DNA from: Streptomyces sp. NRRL S-1022 | GTDB lineage: Bacteria > Actinomycetota > Actinomycetes > Streptomycetales > Streptomycetaceae | Assembly (NCBI RefSeq): GCF_000720135.1 | Contig: NZ_JOIU01000023.1 | Coordinates: 1-64,000, forward strand | DNA: 64,000 nucleotides | Reading direction: 5' to 3' | Shown: one piece after another, positions 36,259-44,024 of the stretch | Numbering within the stretch: position 1 is the stretch's first letter | Layout of the letters: each line of letters begins with the position of its first letter | The notes under the pieces: generated by a model | What the model was told of the DNA's origin: nothing | Database searches by the model: none | The model's input: the letters and a program-made list of their open reading frames with translations, nothing else | Position numbers and translations under genes: made by a program

Positions 36259-36841
36259 CCTGGAGCGAGTCCAGCCAGCGCAGGAGGCGTTCGCCCTCTC
36301 TGGTCATGATGTCCGGGTCGCGGAGGGCGTTGGCCAGGAGGGACATGCCCTGGTAGGCGGAGACCAGGGTGAGGGCGTGGTCGTCCGGGTCGGGCAGGTT
36401 CCACTGGCGGAACTGGGCGGCCGTCCAGTCCAGCAGGCGGCGGATGGCCGCGCCGGCCTCGGCGTCCAGGGTGCCGTCGGTGCGTTTGTCGAGTTCGACG
36501 GCCAGGGTGCCGGTGGGGCAGCCGTGGCGGGCGGCGGTCTCGCGCTGGGCGACCCAGGCTTCGACGAGCGCCTTGAGGCGGTCGCGGGGGGCCGGCAACT
36601 CCTCCAGGGCGGCGGTGAGTTCGTCCAGGTGGGCCTGGTGCTCCGCCAGTGCCGCCCGGACGAGTTCGTCCTTGGTCTTGAAGTAGTAGTAGACGTTTCC
36701 GACCGGGACGTCGGCCTCGCGGGCGATGTCGGCGAGGGTGGTGCGCTCGACGCCCTGCTGGTGCAGGACGCGGGCCGCCGCGGCCGTGAGTCGCCGGCGC
36801 TTCTGTGACGCCCGTGCTCGCCGATCCACTGAGTTTGTCAC
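36248..36841 (-). CDS. TetR family repressor
   Basis: 197 residues. The helix-turn-helix reads RTTLADIAREADVPVGNVYY, followed by YFKTKDELV. A C-terminal TetR_C domain with a Cys in HGCPTG binds an unknown ligand. The GTG 36841 start is leaderless (TATAGT at 36854-36849, 7 nt away). Divergent from the NmrA-like gene; the palindrome at 36888-36909 is the probable operator, so the regulator likely controls both genes. Confidence 0.9.
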   Translation of the reverse strand: MTNSVDRRARASQKRRRLTAAAARVLHQQGVERTTLADIAREADVPVGNVYYYFKTKDELVRAALAEHQAHLDELTAALEELPAPRDRLKALVEAWVAQRETAARHGCPTGTLAVELDKRTDGTLDAEAGAAIRRLLDWTAAQFRQWNLPDPDDHALTLVSAYQGMSLLANALRDPDIMTREGERLLRWLDSLQVSP

Positions 36842-36854
36842 CTGACTGACTATA
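36842..36854 (-). promoter_or_regulatory. -10 box for the leaderless tetR gene
   Basis: TATAGT (minus strand, 36854-36849) with a 7-nt gap to GTG 36841. No ribosome binding site. Confidence 0.5.
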
Positions 36855-36887
36855 GACAGGCGGGGGTGGCCGCGTGTTGACTATTCA

Positions 36888-36909
36888 CTTAGTTAGTTGA
36901 CTGACTAAG
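36888..36909. promoter_or_regulatory. Putative TetR operator
   Basis: 22-bp imperfect palindrome CTTAGTTAGT-TG-ACTGACTAAG (one mismatch per arm pair) lies between the divergent TetR and NmrA-like genes. It overlaps the likely promoter of the NmrA-like gene. Confidence 0.7.
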
Positions 36910-36922
36910 CAGAGGGGGAGCA

Positions 36923-37762
36923 ATGATCGTTGTCACCGGGGCCACCGGGAACATCGGGCGGGTGTTGGTGGGGATGCTGGCCGAGGCCGGGGAGGAGGTC
37001 GTGGCCGTGTCTCGGGGGGACGGGGCGGTCCGGGACGGGGTGCGGTGGGTGCGGGGCGGGGTCGGGGACGCCGGGAGCCTGCGGCCCGCCCTGGACGGGG
37101 CCCGCGCGGTGTTCCTCGTGCTGGGCGGCGAGTCGAACTTCCGGGGGGAGAGCCCGGGCGCCGTGGTCGAGGCGGTCGCGGATGCCGGGGCCGAGCGGAT
37201 CGTGCTGGTGTCGTCGCAGGTCAGCGCCACTCGGCCGGAGGCGCTCTCGCATGCCCGGCTGCGGGAGTTCGAGGCCGCCGTGCGGGCGTCGGGGCGGGAG
37301 TTCACCGTGCTGCGGCCGGCGGGGTTCGCGTCCAACGCGCTCGCCTGGAGCGAGTCGGTGCGTACCCGGCGCACGGTGTACGCGCCCTTCGGCGATGTCG
37401 CGCTGCCCGTGGTCGACCCGGCGGACATCGCCGCCGTGGCCGCCGCCGCGCTGCTGGAGGACGGGCACGCGGGCCGGGTGTACGAGCTGACCGGCCCGGA
37501 GCCGATCAGTCCGCGCGGGCAGGCGGAGGTCCTCTCGGCGGCCCTGGGCGAGGAGGTGGCCTTCGTGGAGCTGTCCCGGGAGGAGGCGCACGCGGGGATG
37601 GCGCGGTTCATGCCGGAGCCGGTGGTCGCCGGCACGCTGGACGTCCTCGGTGCGCCGCTGCCGGCCGAGCGGCGGCCCGGCCCCGATGTGGCGGCCGTGC
37701 TGCACCGGCCGGCCGCCCCGTTCGCGGCGTGGGTCACGCGGAACCTGCCGGCGTTCGCCTGA
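36923..37762 (+). CDS. NmrA-like NAD(P)H-binding protein
   Basis: 279 residues. The N-terminal Rossmann motif is MIVVTGATGNIGRVLVGML. The middle VLVSSQVSA and VLRPAGFASNAL are as in NmrA/QOR2-type atypical SDRs that bind NAD(P)H and may reduce quinones. The SD AGAGGGGGAG precedes ATG 36923. It is divergently paired with the TetR gene and convergent with the small membrane protein at 37782. Confidence 0.85.
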   Translation: MIVVTGATGNIGRVLVGMLAEAGEEVVAVSRGDGAVRDGVRWVRGGVGDAGSLRPALDGARAVFLVLGGESNFRGESPGAVVEAVADAGAERIVLVSSQVSATRPEALSHARLREFEAAVRASGREFTVLRPAGFASNALAWSESVRTRRTVYAPFGDVALPVVDPADIAAVAAAALLEDGHAGRVYELTGPEPISPRGQAEVLSAALGEEVAFVELSREEAHAGMARFMPEPVVAGTLDVLGAPLPAERRPGPDVAAVLHRPAAPFAAWVTRNLPAFA

Positions 37763-37781
37763 GCCCGCCCGGCCCGGCGGG

Positions 37782-37955
37782 CTACTTCGCGTGCCGTACG
37801 GCGTAGATCATGACGAACGCGACGAGGTGGATGCCGAAGAGGAAGTAGGCCAGGAAGTACCAGACCTGGCGTTCGTTCCTCGTCTCCTGGGCCAGGCGCC
37901 GCTGCTCGAAGGTGTCCTGTGCCGGGGAGCCGTCCGGCGGGGGGCCGTCGTCCAT
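37782..37955 (-). CDS. Small membrane protein (DUF6126-like)
   Basis: 57 residues: an N-terminal acidic, Pro-rich half then one transmembrane helix, WYFLAYFLFGIHLVAFVMIY, ending in basic residues. It is too short for most gene callers. The ATG overlaps the stop of the SDR gene (TGATG), and GGGAAGGG precedes it. It is similar to small membrane proteins found beside regulators in streptomycetes; function unknown. Confidence 0.8.
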   Translation of the reverse strand: MDDGPPPDGSPAQDTFEQRRLAQETRNERQVWYFLAYFLFGIHLVAFVMIYAVRHAK

Positions 37956-38731
37956 CACCCTTCCCGGTGGATCTTGGTGTTGGACGCCTGGGCGCGCGGG
38001 CGCAGAACCAGGAGGTCGACGTTGACGTGGCTGGGGCGGGTCACCGCCCAGGTGATGGTCTCGGCCACGTCGTCCGCGGTGAGGGGCTCGGCGACGCCCT
38101 CGTACACCTTGGCGGCCTTCTCGTTGTCGCCGCCGAAGCGGGTGAGGGCGAACTCGTCGGTCTTGACCATGCCGGGGGCGATCTCGATGACGCGGACCGG
38201 CCGGCCGACGATCTCCAGGCGGAGGGTCTCGGCGAGGACGTGGGCGCCGTGCTTGGCGGCCACGTAGCCGCCGCCGCCCTCGTAGGTGCCGTGGCCGGCG
38301 GTGGAGGAGACGACCACGACGACGCCGTCGCCGCTCGCGACCAGCTTCGGCAGCAGGGCCTGGGTGAGGTTGAGGGTGCCGATGACGTTGGTCTCGTACA
38401 TGGTGCGCCAGTCGGCGGGGTCGCCGGTGGCGACCGGGTCCGCGCCGAGGGCGCCGCCCGCGTTGTTGACGAGGACGCCGATGGTCTTGAAGGCGGTGGC
38501 GAACTCGTCCACGGCGGCGCGGTCGGTCACGTCGAGCTGGTAGGCGACGGCGGAGTGGCCGGCCTTGGTGATGTCCTCGGCGAGGGCTTCGATGCGGTCC
38601 TTGCGGCGGGCGGTGAGGACGACGCGGTAGCCGGCCGCGGCGAGCTGCCGGGCCGTGGCGGCGCCGATGCCGCTGCTCGCGCCGGTGACGACGGCGATGC
38701 GGGAGGCGGCGGACGGGGCGGCGGTGGCCAT
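37955..38731 (-). CDS. SDR family oxidoreductase
   Basis: 258 residues, a classical short-chain dehydrogenase. The cofactor motif is TGASSGIGAATARQL, with NNAGGA and the catalytic triad Ser in VVVSSTAGHG and Tyr-Lys in YVAAKHG. Note the YVAAK form of Y-x3-K. It likely uses NADP(H), suggested by the Arg-rich LTARRKDR. The substrate is not known. Followed by an overlapping small membrane gene. Confidence 0.9.
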   Translation of the reverse strand: MATAAPSAASRIAVVTGASSGIGAATARQLAAAGYRVVLTARRKDRIEALAEDITKAGHSAVAYQLDVTDRAAVDEFATAFKTIGVLVNNAGGALGADPVATGDPADWRTMYETNVIGTLNLTQALLPKLVASGDGVVVVVSSTAGHGTYEGGGGYVAAKHGAHVLAETLRLEIVGRPVRVIEIAPGMVKTDEFALTRFGGDNEKAAKVYEGVAEPLTADDVAETITWAVTRPSHVNVDLLVLRPRAQASNTKIHREG

Positions 38732-38794
38732 GGCTGCTCCTGGGGCTGCGTCGGGGTGGTGCGCTCGGTCGGTTCCGTCCAGCCTAAGTGAGCC

Positions 38795-39133
38795 TCATCC
38801 GCCGTTTCGTGGCGCCCACATGATGACGGCCATGCCGGCCAGGCAGATCAGCGCTCCGGTGATGTCCCAGCGGTCGGGGCGGTAGCCGTCGGCGATCACG
38901 CCCCACAGCAGGGAGCCCGCGACGAAGATCCCGCCGTAGGCGGCGAGGATGCGGCCGAAGTGGGCGTCGGGCTGGAAGGTGGCGACGAAGCCGTACGCGC
39001 CGAGGGAGAGGACGCCGCCGGCCGCCCACAGCCAGCCGCGGTGTTCGCGTACGCCCTGCCAGACCAGCCAGGCGCCGCCGATCTCGAAGAGGGCGGCGAC
39101 GACGAACAGGGCGGCGGAGCGCAGGACCGGCAT
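38795..39133 (-). CDS. YnfA family membrane protein
   Basis: 112 residues with four transmembrane helices ([17 protein letters not shown] and onward). [18 protein letters not shown] and [18 protein letters not shown] are the YnfA/UPF0060 signatures. YnfA is related to small multidrug resistance proteins. ATG 39133 is the natural start. It is divergent from the secreted protein at 39278. Confidence 0.92.
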   Translation of the reverse strand: MPVLRSAALFVVAALFEIGGAWLVWQGVREHRGWLWAAGGVLSLGAYGFVATFQPDAHFGRILAAYGGIFVAGSLLWGVIADGYRPDRWDITGALICLAGMAVIMWAPRNGG

Positions 39134-39277
39134 GGGGGCAGCTTCGCATGTGGGGGTGGTGTCACCTTGTTGGAGGGCGCCTGGCGGGCGGCTCGCGTGG
39201 CATACATCCGTACGGCGGTCGTCGCTGCGGCGGCCGGGTGTGCGGCGGTGCCGGCGCGAGCGAGGAGTGGTGAGGGC

Positions 39278-39742
39278 GTGCGGATGCGGGCGTGGGTGTT
39301 GTCCGGTGTGTGTGCCGGTGCCGTCCTGGTGCCGGGGACCGCGGTGGCCGCTCCGGTTCCGGAGGCCGATCTGGCCTTCCACGGGACCGCGGTGCTGAAC
39401 GGGGACCGGGTGGAGGTGCGGCTGACTCCGCGGAACAACGGGCCGGCCGCCGTCGCGGACGCCACGGTCCGGCTGCGCTGGTCGGTGGAGCTGGCCGACG
39501 AGCAGGAGCTGCCGGCCCGGTGTGCCCGGGAGGACGCGCGGACGGTGGTGTGCGGGACGGGGGCGCTGGTGGTGGACGCGGCGGGGGAGCAGGTGCGGGT
39601 GCCGGTGCGGCTGCGGGAGCGGCCGTCGGAGGTGACGCTGGAGATCGACACCGCGTGGAGCGCGGGTGCGGTGGACCAGGACCGGTCGAACGACCGGATG
39701 GCGGTGCTGGTGCTGGACACCGGGGACGAGTACGCCTTCTGA
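39278..39742 (+). CDS. Small secreted protein
   Basis: 154 residues with a Sec signal peptide ([20 protein letters not shown], cleavage near AVAA). The mature part is a short beta-rich domain resembling a DUF11/CARDB-like extracellular fold: [33 protein letters not shown], and a Cys pair [14 protein letters not shown] 39278 has GAGGAG 10 nt upstream; ATG 39284 is possible. No partner is clear. Confidence 0.75.
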   Translation: MRMRAWVLSGVCAGAVLVPGTAVAAPVPEADLAFHGTAVLNGDRVEVRLTPRNNGPAAVADATVRLRWSVELADEQELPARCAREDARTVVCGTGALVVDAAGEQVRVPVRLRERPSEVTLEIDTAWSAGAVDQDRSNDRMAVLVLDTGDEYAF

Positions 39743-39763
39743 GGCCTGGCCGGTCAGGCGGGG

Positions 39764-40168
39764 TCAGGCGGGGGTGTCGGCGTCGTAGCGTTCGCGGGCG
39801 GTGCGGACCTCGTCGAAGTGGGTCTCCGCCCAGTCCTTCACGGCGGTGAGCAGGCCGGCGAGGCTGGCGCCGAGGGGGGTGAGGGCGTAGTCGACGCGGA
39901 CGGGGACGGTGGGGGTGACGGTGCGGCTGAGGATGCCGTCGCGTTCGAGGGCGCGCAGGGTCTGGGTGAGCATCTTGGGGCTGACGCCGGCGATCTTGCG
40001 GCCGAGGTCGCTGTAGCGCAGGGGGGCGGGGGCCAGGGCGGCGACGACGAGGCTGACCCACTTGTCGCTGAGCCGTCCGAGGAGCTGGTTGGTGGGGCAC
40101 TCGCGCAGGAAGGCGTCGTAGTCGGCGCGGGCCTGTTCGCGGCGCTGGGCGGCGGTCGTGGTGGCCAT
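39764..40168 (-). CDS. HxlR family regulator
   Basis: 134 residues. A winged helix of HxlR type: ECPTNQLLGRLSDKWVSLV, then YSDLGRKIAGVSPKMLTQTL and LERDGILSRTV. The Cys in the N-terminal region is in the place used for redox or aldehyde sensing in relatives. Divergent from the quinone oxidoreductase gene, with an operator-like palindrome at 40203. Probably regulates it. Confidence 0.9.
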   Translation of the reverse strand: MATTTAAQRREQARADYDAFLRECPTNQLLGRLSDKWVSLVVAALAPAPLRYSDLGRKIAGVSPKMLTQTLRALERDGILSRTVTPTVPVRVDYALTPLGASLAGLLTAVKDWAETHFDEVRTARERYDADTPA

Positions 40169-40202
40169 GGGCTCTTCCCTCCGGGGCAGCTACGCACTCT
40201 CA

Positions 40203-40216
40203 GGTAACTACTTACC
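40203..40216. promoter_or_regulatory. Putative HxlR operator
   Basis: GGTAACTACTTACC, a near-perfect 14-bp inverted repeat between the divergent HxlR and oxidoreductase genes. HxlR factors bind such GTA-N-TAC palindromes. Confidence 0.6.
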
Positions 40217-40304
40217 AATGGATAGTACCTCTCCTACGGTTGGTGTCGCGGCCGGAAGACCGGCTGCGGGATCCGCAAGTGCCGTTCATTCAGGGAGAGT
40301 TGTC

Positions 40305-41195
40305 ATGCGTGCTGCTGTGGTGAGGACGTTCGGTGGTCCCGAAGCGGTGGAGATCGCCGAGGTTCCGGTGCCGGAGCCCGGGTCGCGTCAGGTGCGGATC
40401 AAGGTGGCCGCGGGGGCGCTGAACCCCGTGGACGCGGGGGTGCGCAGCGGCTTCTTCGGCGGGGCCGGCAAGACGCTCGGGCTCGGCTGGGACGTGGCCG
40501 GGACGGTGGACGCGGTCGGTGTGGCCGCGGCCTGGCAGGTCGGTGACCCGGTGGTGGCGCTGGCGGCGGGGGTGGCCGATCCGGTGGGGGCGCACGCGGA
40601 GTACGTGGTGGTGGCCACGGACGCGGTGGCGGTGGCGCCGGCCGCGGTGGACGCCGTACACGCGGGCACACTGCCGCTGAACGGGCTGACCGCGCTCCAG
40701 GCGCTGGAGCTGCTGGATCTCGCGCCGGGCCAGTCACTGCTGGTGACCGGGGCGGCGGGGGCGGTCGGCGGGTTCGCGGTGCAGCTGGCGGCGCACCGGG
40801 GAATCGAGGTGACCGGGCAGGCACGGGCGGCTGACGAGGAGCTGGTGCGCTCGCTGGGTGCCGCGCACTTCACGTCCGAGGGGGTGCCGCCGGGGAGTGT
40901 GGACGCGGTGCTGGACGCGGCGGTGCTCGGCGAGGCGGCCCTGGAGTGGGTGCGGGACGGGGGCGCGTACGCGGGGGTGCGGCCCGGGGCGTTCCCGGGG
41001 TCGGTGCGCGGGGTGCGGACGGGGGCCGTGGAGGTGGCCGCGGACGGGGCCGGGCTGGCGGAGCTGGTCCGGCTGGTGGACGAGGGGGTGCTGACCCTGC
41101 GGGTGGCCGAGACCTACCCCCTGGCGGAGGCGGCGAAGGCGCACGCGCGGCTGGGTGAGGGCGGGGTGCGGGGGCGGCTGGTGCTGGTGCCGTAG
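40305..41195 (+). CDS. NADP-dependent quinone oxidoreductase-like (MDR family)
   Basis: 296 residues, a medium-chain dehydrogenase/reductase of zeta-crystallin type: GGPEAVEIAEVPVPEPG at the N-terminus and LLVTGAAGAVGGFAVQLA for the cofactor. It has no structural or catalytic zinc ligands. It would reduce quinones or enones using NADPH. The ATG at 40305 follows AGGGAGAG. Regulated, by inference, by the divergent HxlR protein. Confidence 0.88.
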   Translation: MRAAVVRTFGGPEAVEIAEVPVPEPGSRQVRIKVAAGALNPVDAGVRSGFFGGAGKTLGLGWDVAGTVDAVGVAAAWQVGDPVVALAAGVADPVGAHAEYVVVATDAVAVAPAAVDAVHAGTLPLNGLTALQALELLDLAPGQSLLVTGAAGAVGGFAVQLAAHRGIEVTGQARAADEELVRSLGAAHFTSEGVPPGSVDAVLDAAVLGEAALEWVRDGGAYAGVRPGAFPGSVRGVRTGAVEVAADGAGLAELVRLVDEGVLTLRVAETYPLAEAAKAHARLGEGGVRGRLVLVP

Positions 41196-41272
41196 CGGCC
41201 GGAAAGGCGCCGGTGGGAGGGGTGGGGAGGGGGGTGGAATACCCGGGGCGGGGTGACCGTTGGAGGGGTATA

Positions 41273-41286
41273 GTTGAACGGTCAAC
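41273..41286. promoter_or_regulatory. Putative operator of the luciferase-like/FMN reductase pair
   Basis: GTTGA-ACGG-TCAAC, a perfect 5-bp inverted repeat with a 4-nt centre, overlaps the -10-like TATAGT (41270-41275). TTGA-N4-TCAA sites are typical of MarR-type regulators; no such gene is adjacent. Confidence 0.5.
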
Positions 41287-41306
41287 AACCTGGAGGGTGA
41301 GCGACC

Positions 41307-42398
41307 ATGCAGTTCGGGATCTTCACGGTCGGCGACGTCACGCCGGACCCCACCACGGGACGGACCCCGACCGAGCGCGAGCGGATCAAGGCCATGGTCG
41401 CCATCGCGCTGAAGGCCGAGGAGGTCGGGCTCGACGTCTTCGCGACCGGTGAGCACCACAACCCGCCGTTCGTGCCGTCGTCCCCGACCACCATGCTCGG
41501 CTACATAGCCGCGCGGACGCAGAAGCTGATCCTCTCCACGTCCACCACGCTGATCACCACCAACGACCCGGTGAAGATCGCGGAGGACTACGCGATGCTC
41601 CAGCACCTGGCCGACGGGCGCGTCGACCTGATGATGGGCCGCGGTAACACCGGGCCGGTCTACCCCTGGTTCGGCAAGGACATCCGGGAGGGCATCAACC
41701 TCGCCGTCGAGAACTACGCCCTGCTGCGCCGCCTGTGGACCGAGGACGTCGTGGACTGGGAGGGCAAGTTCCGCACACCGCTGCAGGGCTTCACCTCCAC
41801 CCCGCGACCCCTGGACGACGTGGCGCCGTTCGTCTGGCACGGCTCCATCCGCTCGCCGGAGATCGCCGAGCAGGCCGCGTACTACGGCGACGGCTTCTTC
41901 CACAACAACATCTTCTGGCCCGCCGAACACACCAAGCGGATGGTCGAGTTCTACCGGAAGCGGTACGCCCACTACGGGCACGGCACGCCCGAGCAGGCGA
42001 TCGTCGGCCTGGGCGGCCAGGTGTTCATGCGGAAGAACTCGCAGGACGCGGTCACCGAGTTCCGGCCGTACTTCGACAACGCGCCGGTGTACGGCCACGG
42101 GCCCTCGCTGGAGGACTTCACCGAGCAGACCCCGCTGACCGTGGGGTCCCCGCAGCAGGTGATCGAGAAGACCCTGGCCTTCCGCGAGTACGCCGGCGAC
42201 TACCAGCGCCAGCTGTTCCTCATGGACCACGCGGGGCTGCCGCTGAAGACCGTGCTGGAACAGCTCGACCTGCTCGGCGAGGAGGTCGTGCCCGTGCTGC
42301 GCGAGGAGTTCGCCAAGGGGCGCCCGGCGGACGTGCCGGAGGCGCCGACCCACCAGTCGCTGCTCGCCGCGAAGGAGAAGGAGGCGGCCACCGTATGA
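41307..42398 (+). CDS. CE1758-type FMN-dependent luciferase-like monooxygenase
   Basis: 363 residues with the bacterial luciferase TIM-barrel fold: MQFGIFTVGDVTPDPTTGRT, then ATGEHHNPPF, TTLITTNDPVKIAEDYAMLQ and RVDLMMGRGNTGPVYPWFG. It uses reduced FMN and oxygen on an unknown substrate. The ATG is preceded by CTGGAGG. The stop overlaps the start of the FMN reductase (ATGA), its likely supplier of FMNH2. Confidence 0.92.
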   Translation: MQFGIFTVGDVTPDPTTGRTPTERERIKAMVAIALKAEEVGLDVFATGEHHNPPFVPSSPTTMLGYIAARTQKLILSTSTTLITTNDPVKIAEDYAMLQHLADGRVDLMMGRGNTGPVYPWFGKDIREGINLAVENYALLRRLWTEDVVDWEGKFRTPLQGFTSTPRPLDDVAPFVWHGSIRSPEIAEQAAYYGDGFFHNNIFWPAEHTKRMVEFYRKRYAHYGHGTPEQAIVGLGGQVFMRKNSQDAVTEFRPYFDNAPVYGHGPSLEDFTEQTPLTVGSPQQVIEKTLAFREYAGDYQRQLFLMDHAGLPLKTVLEQLDLLGEEVVPVLREEFAKGRPADVPEAPTHQSLLAAKEKEAATV

Positions 42399-42979
42399 AC
42401 GACCGCATGAAGCTCGTCGTCGTGTCGGCGGGACTGAGCGTCCCGTCCTCCACCCGGCTGCTCGCCGACCGGCTGGCCGCCGCCGTCGGCCGGCAGGCGG
42501 AGGTGGACACCGAGGTGATCGAGCTGCGCGAGCTCGCCGTCGAGATCGCGCACAACTTCACCAACGGGTTCGCGGGCAAGGGCCTGGCCGCCGCGCAGGA
42601 CGCGGTGGCGGGTGCCGACGGACTGATCGTCGTCACGCCGGTGTTCAGCGCGTCCTACAGCGGGCTGTTCAAGTCGTTCTTCGACGTGCTGGACAAGGAC
42701 GCACTGGCCGGGAAGCCGGTGCTGATCGGTGCGACCGGGGGTACGGGGCGGCACTCGCTGGTGCTGGAACACGCGCTGCGGCCGTTGTTCGCCTACCTGC
42801 GGGCCGTGGTCGTGCCGACCGGGGTGTACGCGGCGTCCGAGGACTGGGGCGCGGACGGGCTGGCCGCCCGGACCGAGCGGGCGGCGGCCGAACTGGCCGC
42901 GCTCATGCCGTTGGCTCCGCGGGCCGGCGAGGACGTGGTGGTGCCCTTCGCCGAACAGCTGGCGGCGTTGCAGCGCTGA
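42395..42979 (+). CDS. CE1759-type FMN reductase
   Basis: 194 residues of flavodoxin-like fold: LVVVSAGLSVPSSTRLLADR and VVTPVFSASYSGLFKSFFD bind FMN, and GATGGTGRHSLVLEHALRP is family specific. It reduces FMN with NAD(P)H and hands it to the partner monooxygenase, whose gene overlaps it by 4 bp. Start ATG 42395; ATG 42407 is possible. Confidence 0.92.
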   Translation: MNDRMKLVVVSAGLSVPSSTRLLADRLAAAVGRQAEVDTEVIELRELAVEIAHNFTNGFAGKGLAAAQDAVAGADGLIVVTPVFSASYSGLFKSFFDVLDKDALAGKPVLIGATGGTGRHSLVLEHALRPLFAYLRAVVVPTGVYAASEDWGADGLAARTERAAAELAALMPLAPRAGEDVVVPFAEQLAALQR

Positions 42980-43298
42980 TCCTGTTCGCCCGCCCACCCC
43001 ACTCGCCCGGCCGGGAGGCTGCCGATTCGGTGGGCGGGCGTCCGGGCGGGTGGCAGGGCGCGGGTCGGGCGGGGCCTCGGCCGCCCGGGCCGCGTCGCTC
43101 GCCCGGACCGGCATCGCCCTGCCGGCCGGCGGCCTCCCTGGCGCGCACCCGGCACCGGGGACGGCTCCGGCCTCCCGAGCGCCGCCGGCGGCCGGCCGGG
43201 GCCGGGTTGCCTCCGTGACGGTGAGAGGGGGGTAAAAAGGGTGATCGTAGGGCCATCGGGCCCGGCCGGACCGGTGGGGGGCTTGGCACACTGAGGGC
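42980..43298. other. GC-rich intergenic region before the two-component system
   Basis: 319 bp of Gly/Pro/Arg-like GC-rich sequence without a credible gene. Near the end, GGGGGGTAAAAAGGG and TGATCGTAGGG (43227-43255) stand out and may contain the promoter of the response regulator. I see no clear terminator. Confidence 0.4.
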
Positions 43299-44024
43299 GT
43301 GCCCCAGACTGTGCTGCTCGCCGAAGACGACCGTGCCATCCGCCATGCCCTGGAGCGTGCCCTGACGCTGGAGGGGTACCAGGTGACGGCGGTCGCCGAC
43401 GGCGTGGAAGCGCTGGCGCAGGCCCACAAGAACCCGCCGGACGTCCTCGTCCTGGACGTGATGATGCCGGGCATCGACGGCCTCCAGGTCTGCCGGGTGC
43501 TGCGCGCCGAGGGCGACCGCACCCCGATCCTGATGCTCACCGCCCTCGTGGAGACCGCCGACCGCATCGCGGGCCTGGACGCCGGCGCCGACGACTACGT
43601 GGTCAAGCCGTTCGACGTCGAGGAGGTCTTCGCGCGGCTGCGCGCCCTGCTGCGCCGCACCAGCCCCGTGCCCGCCGGCGGCGCCGCCCCCGAGGGCCCG
43701 GTCCGCGAGCCCCAGGTCTCCGACCGGCAGGTGGAGGCCGCCGGCATCCGCATGGACCTCCAGGCCCGCCGGGCCTGGCGCGGCCGGCGCGAGCTGGAAC
43801 TGACCCGTACCGAGTTCGAACTGCTGGAACTGCTGGCGCGCAACGCGGGCATCGTCCTCGACCACTCCACGATCTACGACCGGATCTGGGGCTACGACTT
43901 CGGCCCCGGCTCCAAGAACCTCGCCGTCTACGTCGGCTACCTCCGCCGCAAGCTCGACGAACCAGGCGCCCCACAGCTGATCCACACCGTGCGGGGCGTG
44001 GGTTACGTGCTGCGGGAGGACTAG
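43299..44024 (+). CDS. OmpR-family response regulator (MprA-like)
   Basis: 241 residues. The receiver domain has acidic residues EDD at 9-11, phosphoacceptor Asp53 in LVLDVMMPGIDG, Thr in MLTA, and Lys in DYVVKPFD. A Gly/Ala/Pro linker precedes an OmpR winged helix (ELELTRTEFELLELLARN, VYVGYLRRKLD). It should bind DNA when phosphorylated by the adjacent kinase. GTG 43299 is the start. The closest well-known relatives are MprA/CseB-type envelope stress regulators (inference). Confidence 0.93.
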   Translation: MPQTVLLAEDDRAIRHALERALTLEGYQVTAVADGVEALAQAHKNPPDVLVLDVMMPGIDGLQVCRVLRAEGDRTPILMLTALVETADRIAGLDAGADDYVVKPFDVEEVFARLRALLRRTSPVPAGGAAPEGPVREPQVSDRQVEAAGIRMDLQARRAWRGRRELELTRTEFELLELLARNAGIVLDHSTIYDRIWGYDFGPGSKNLAVYVGYLRRKLDEPGAPQLIHTVRGVGYVLRED

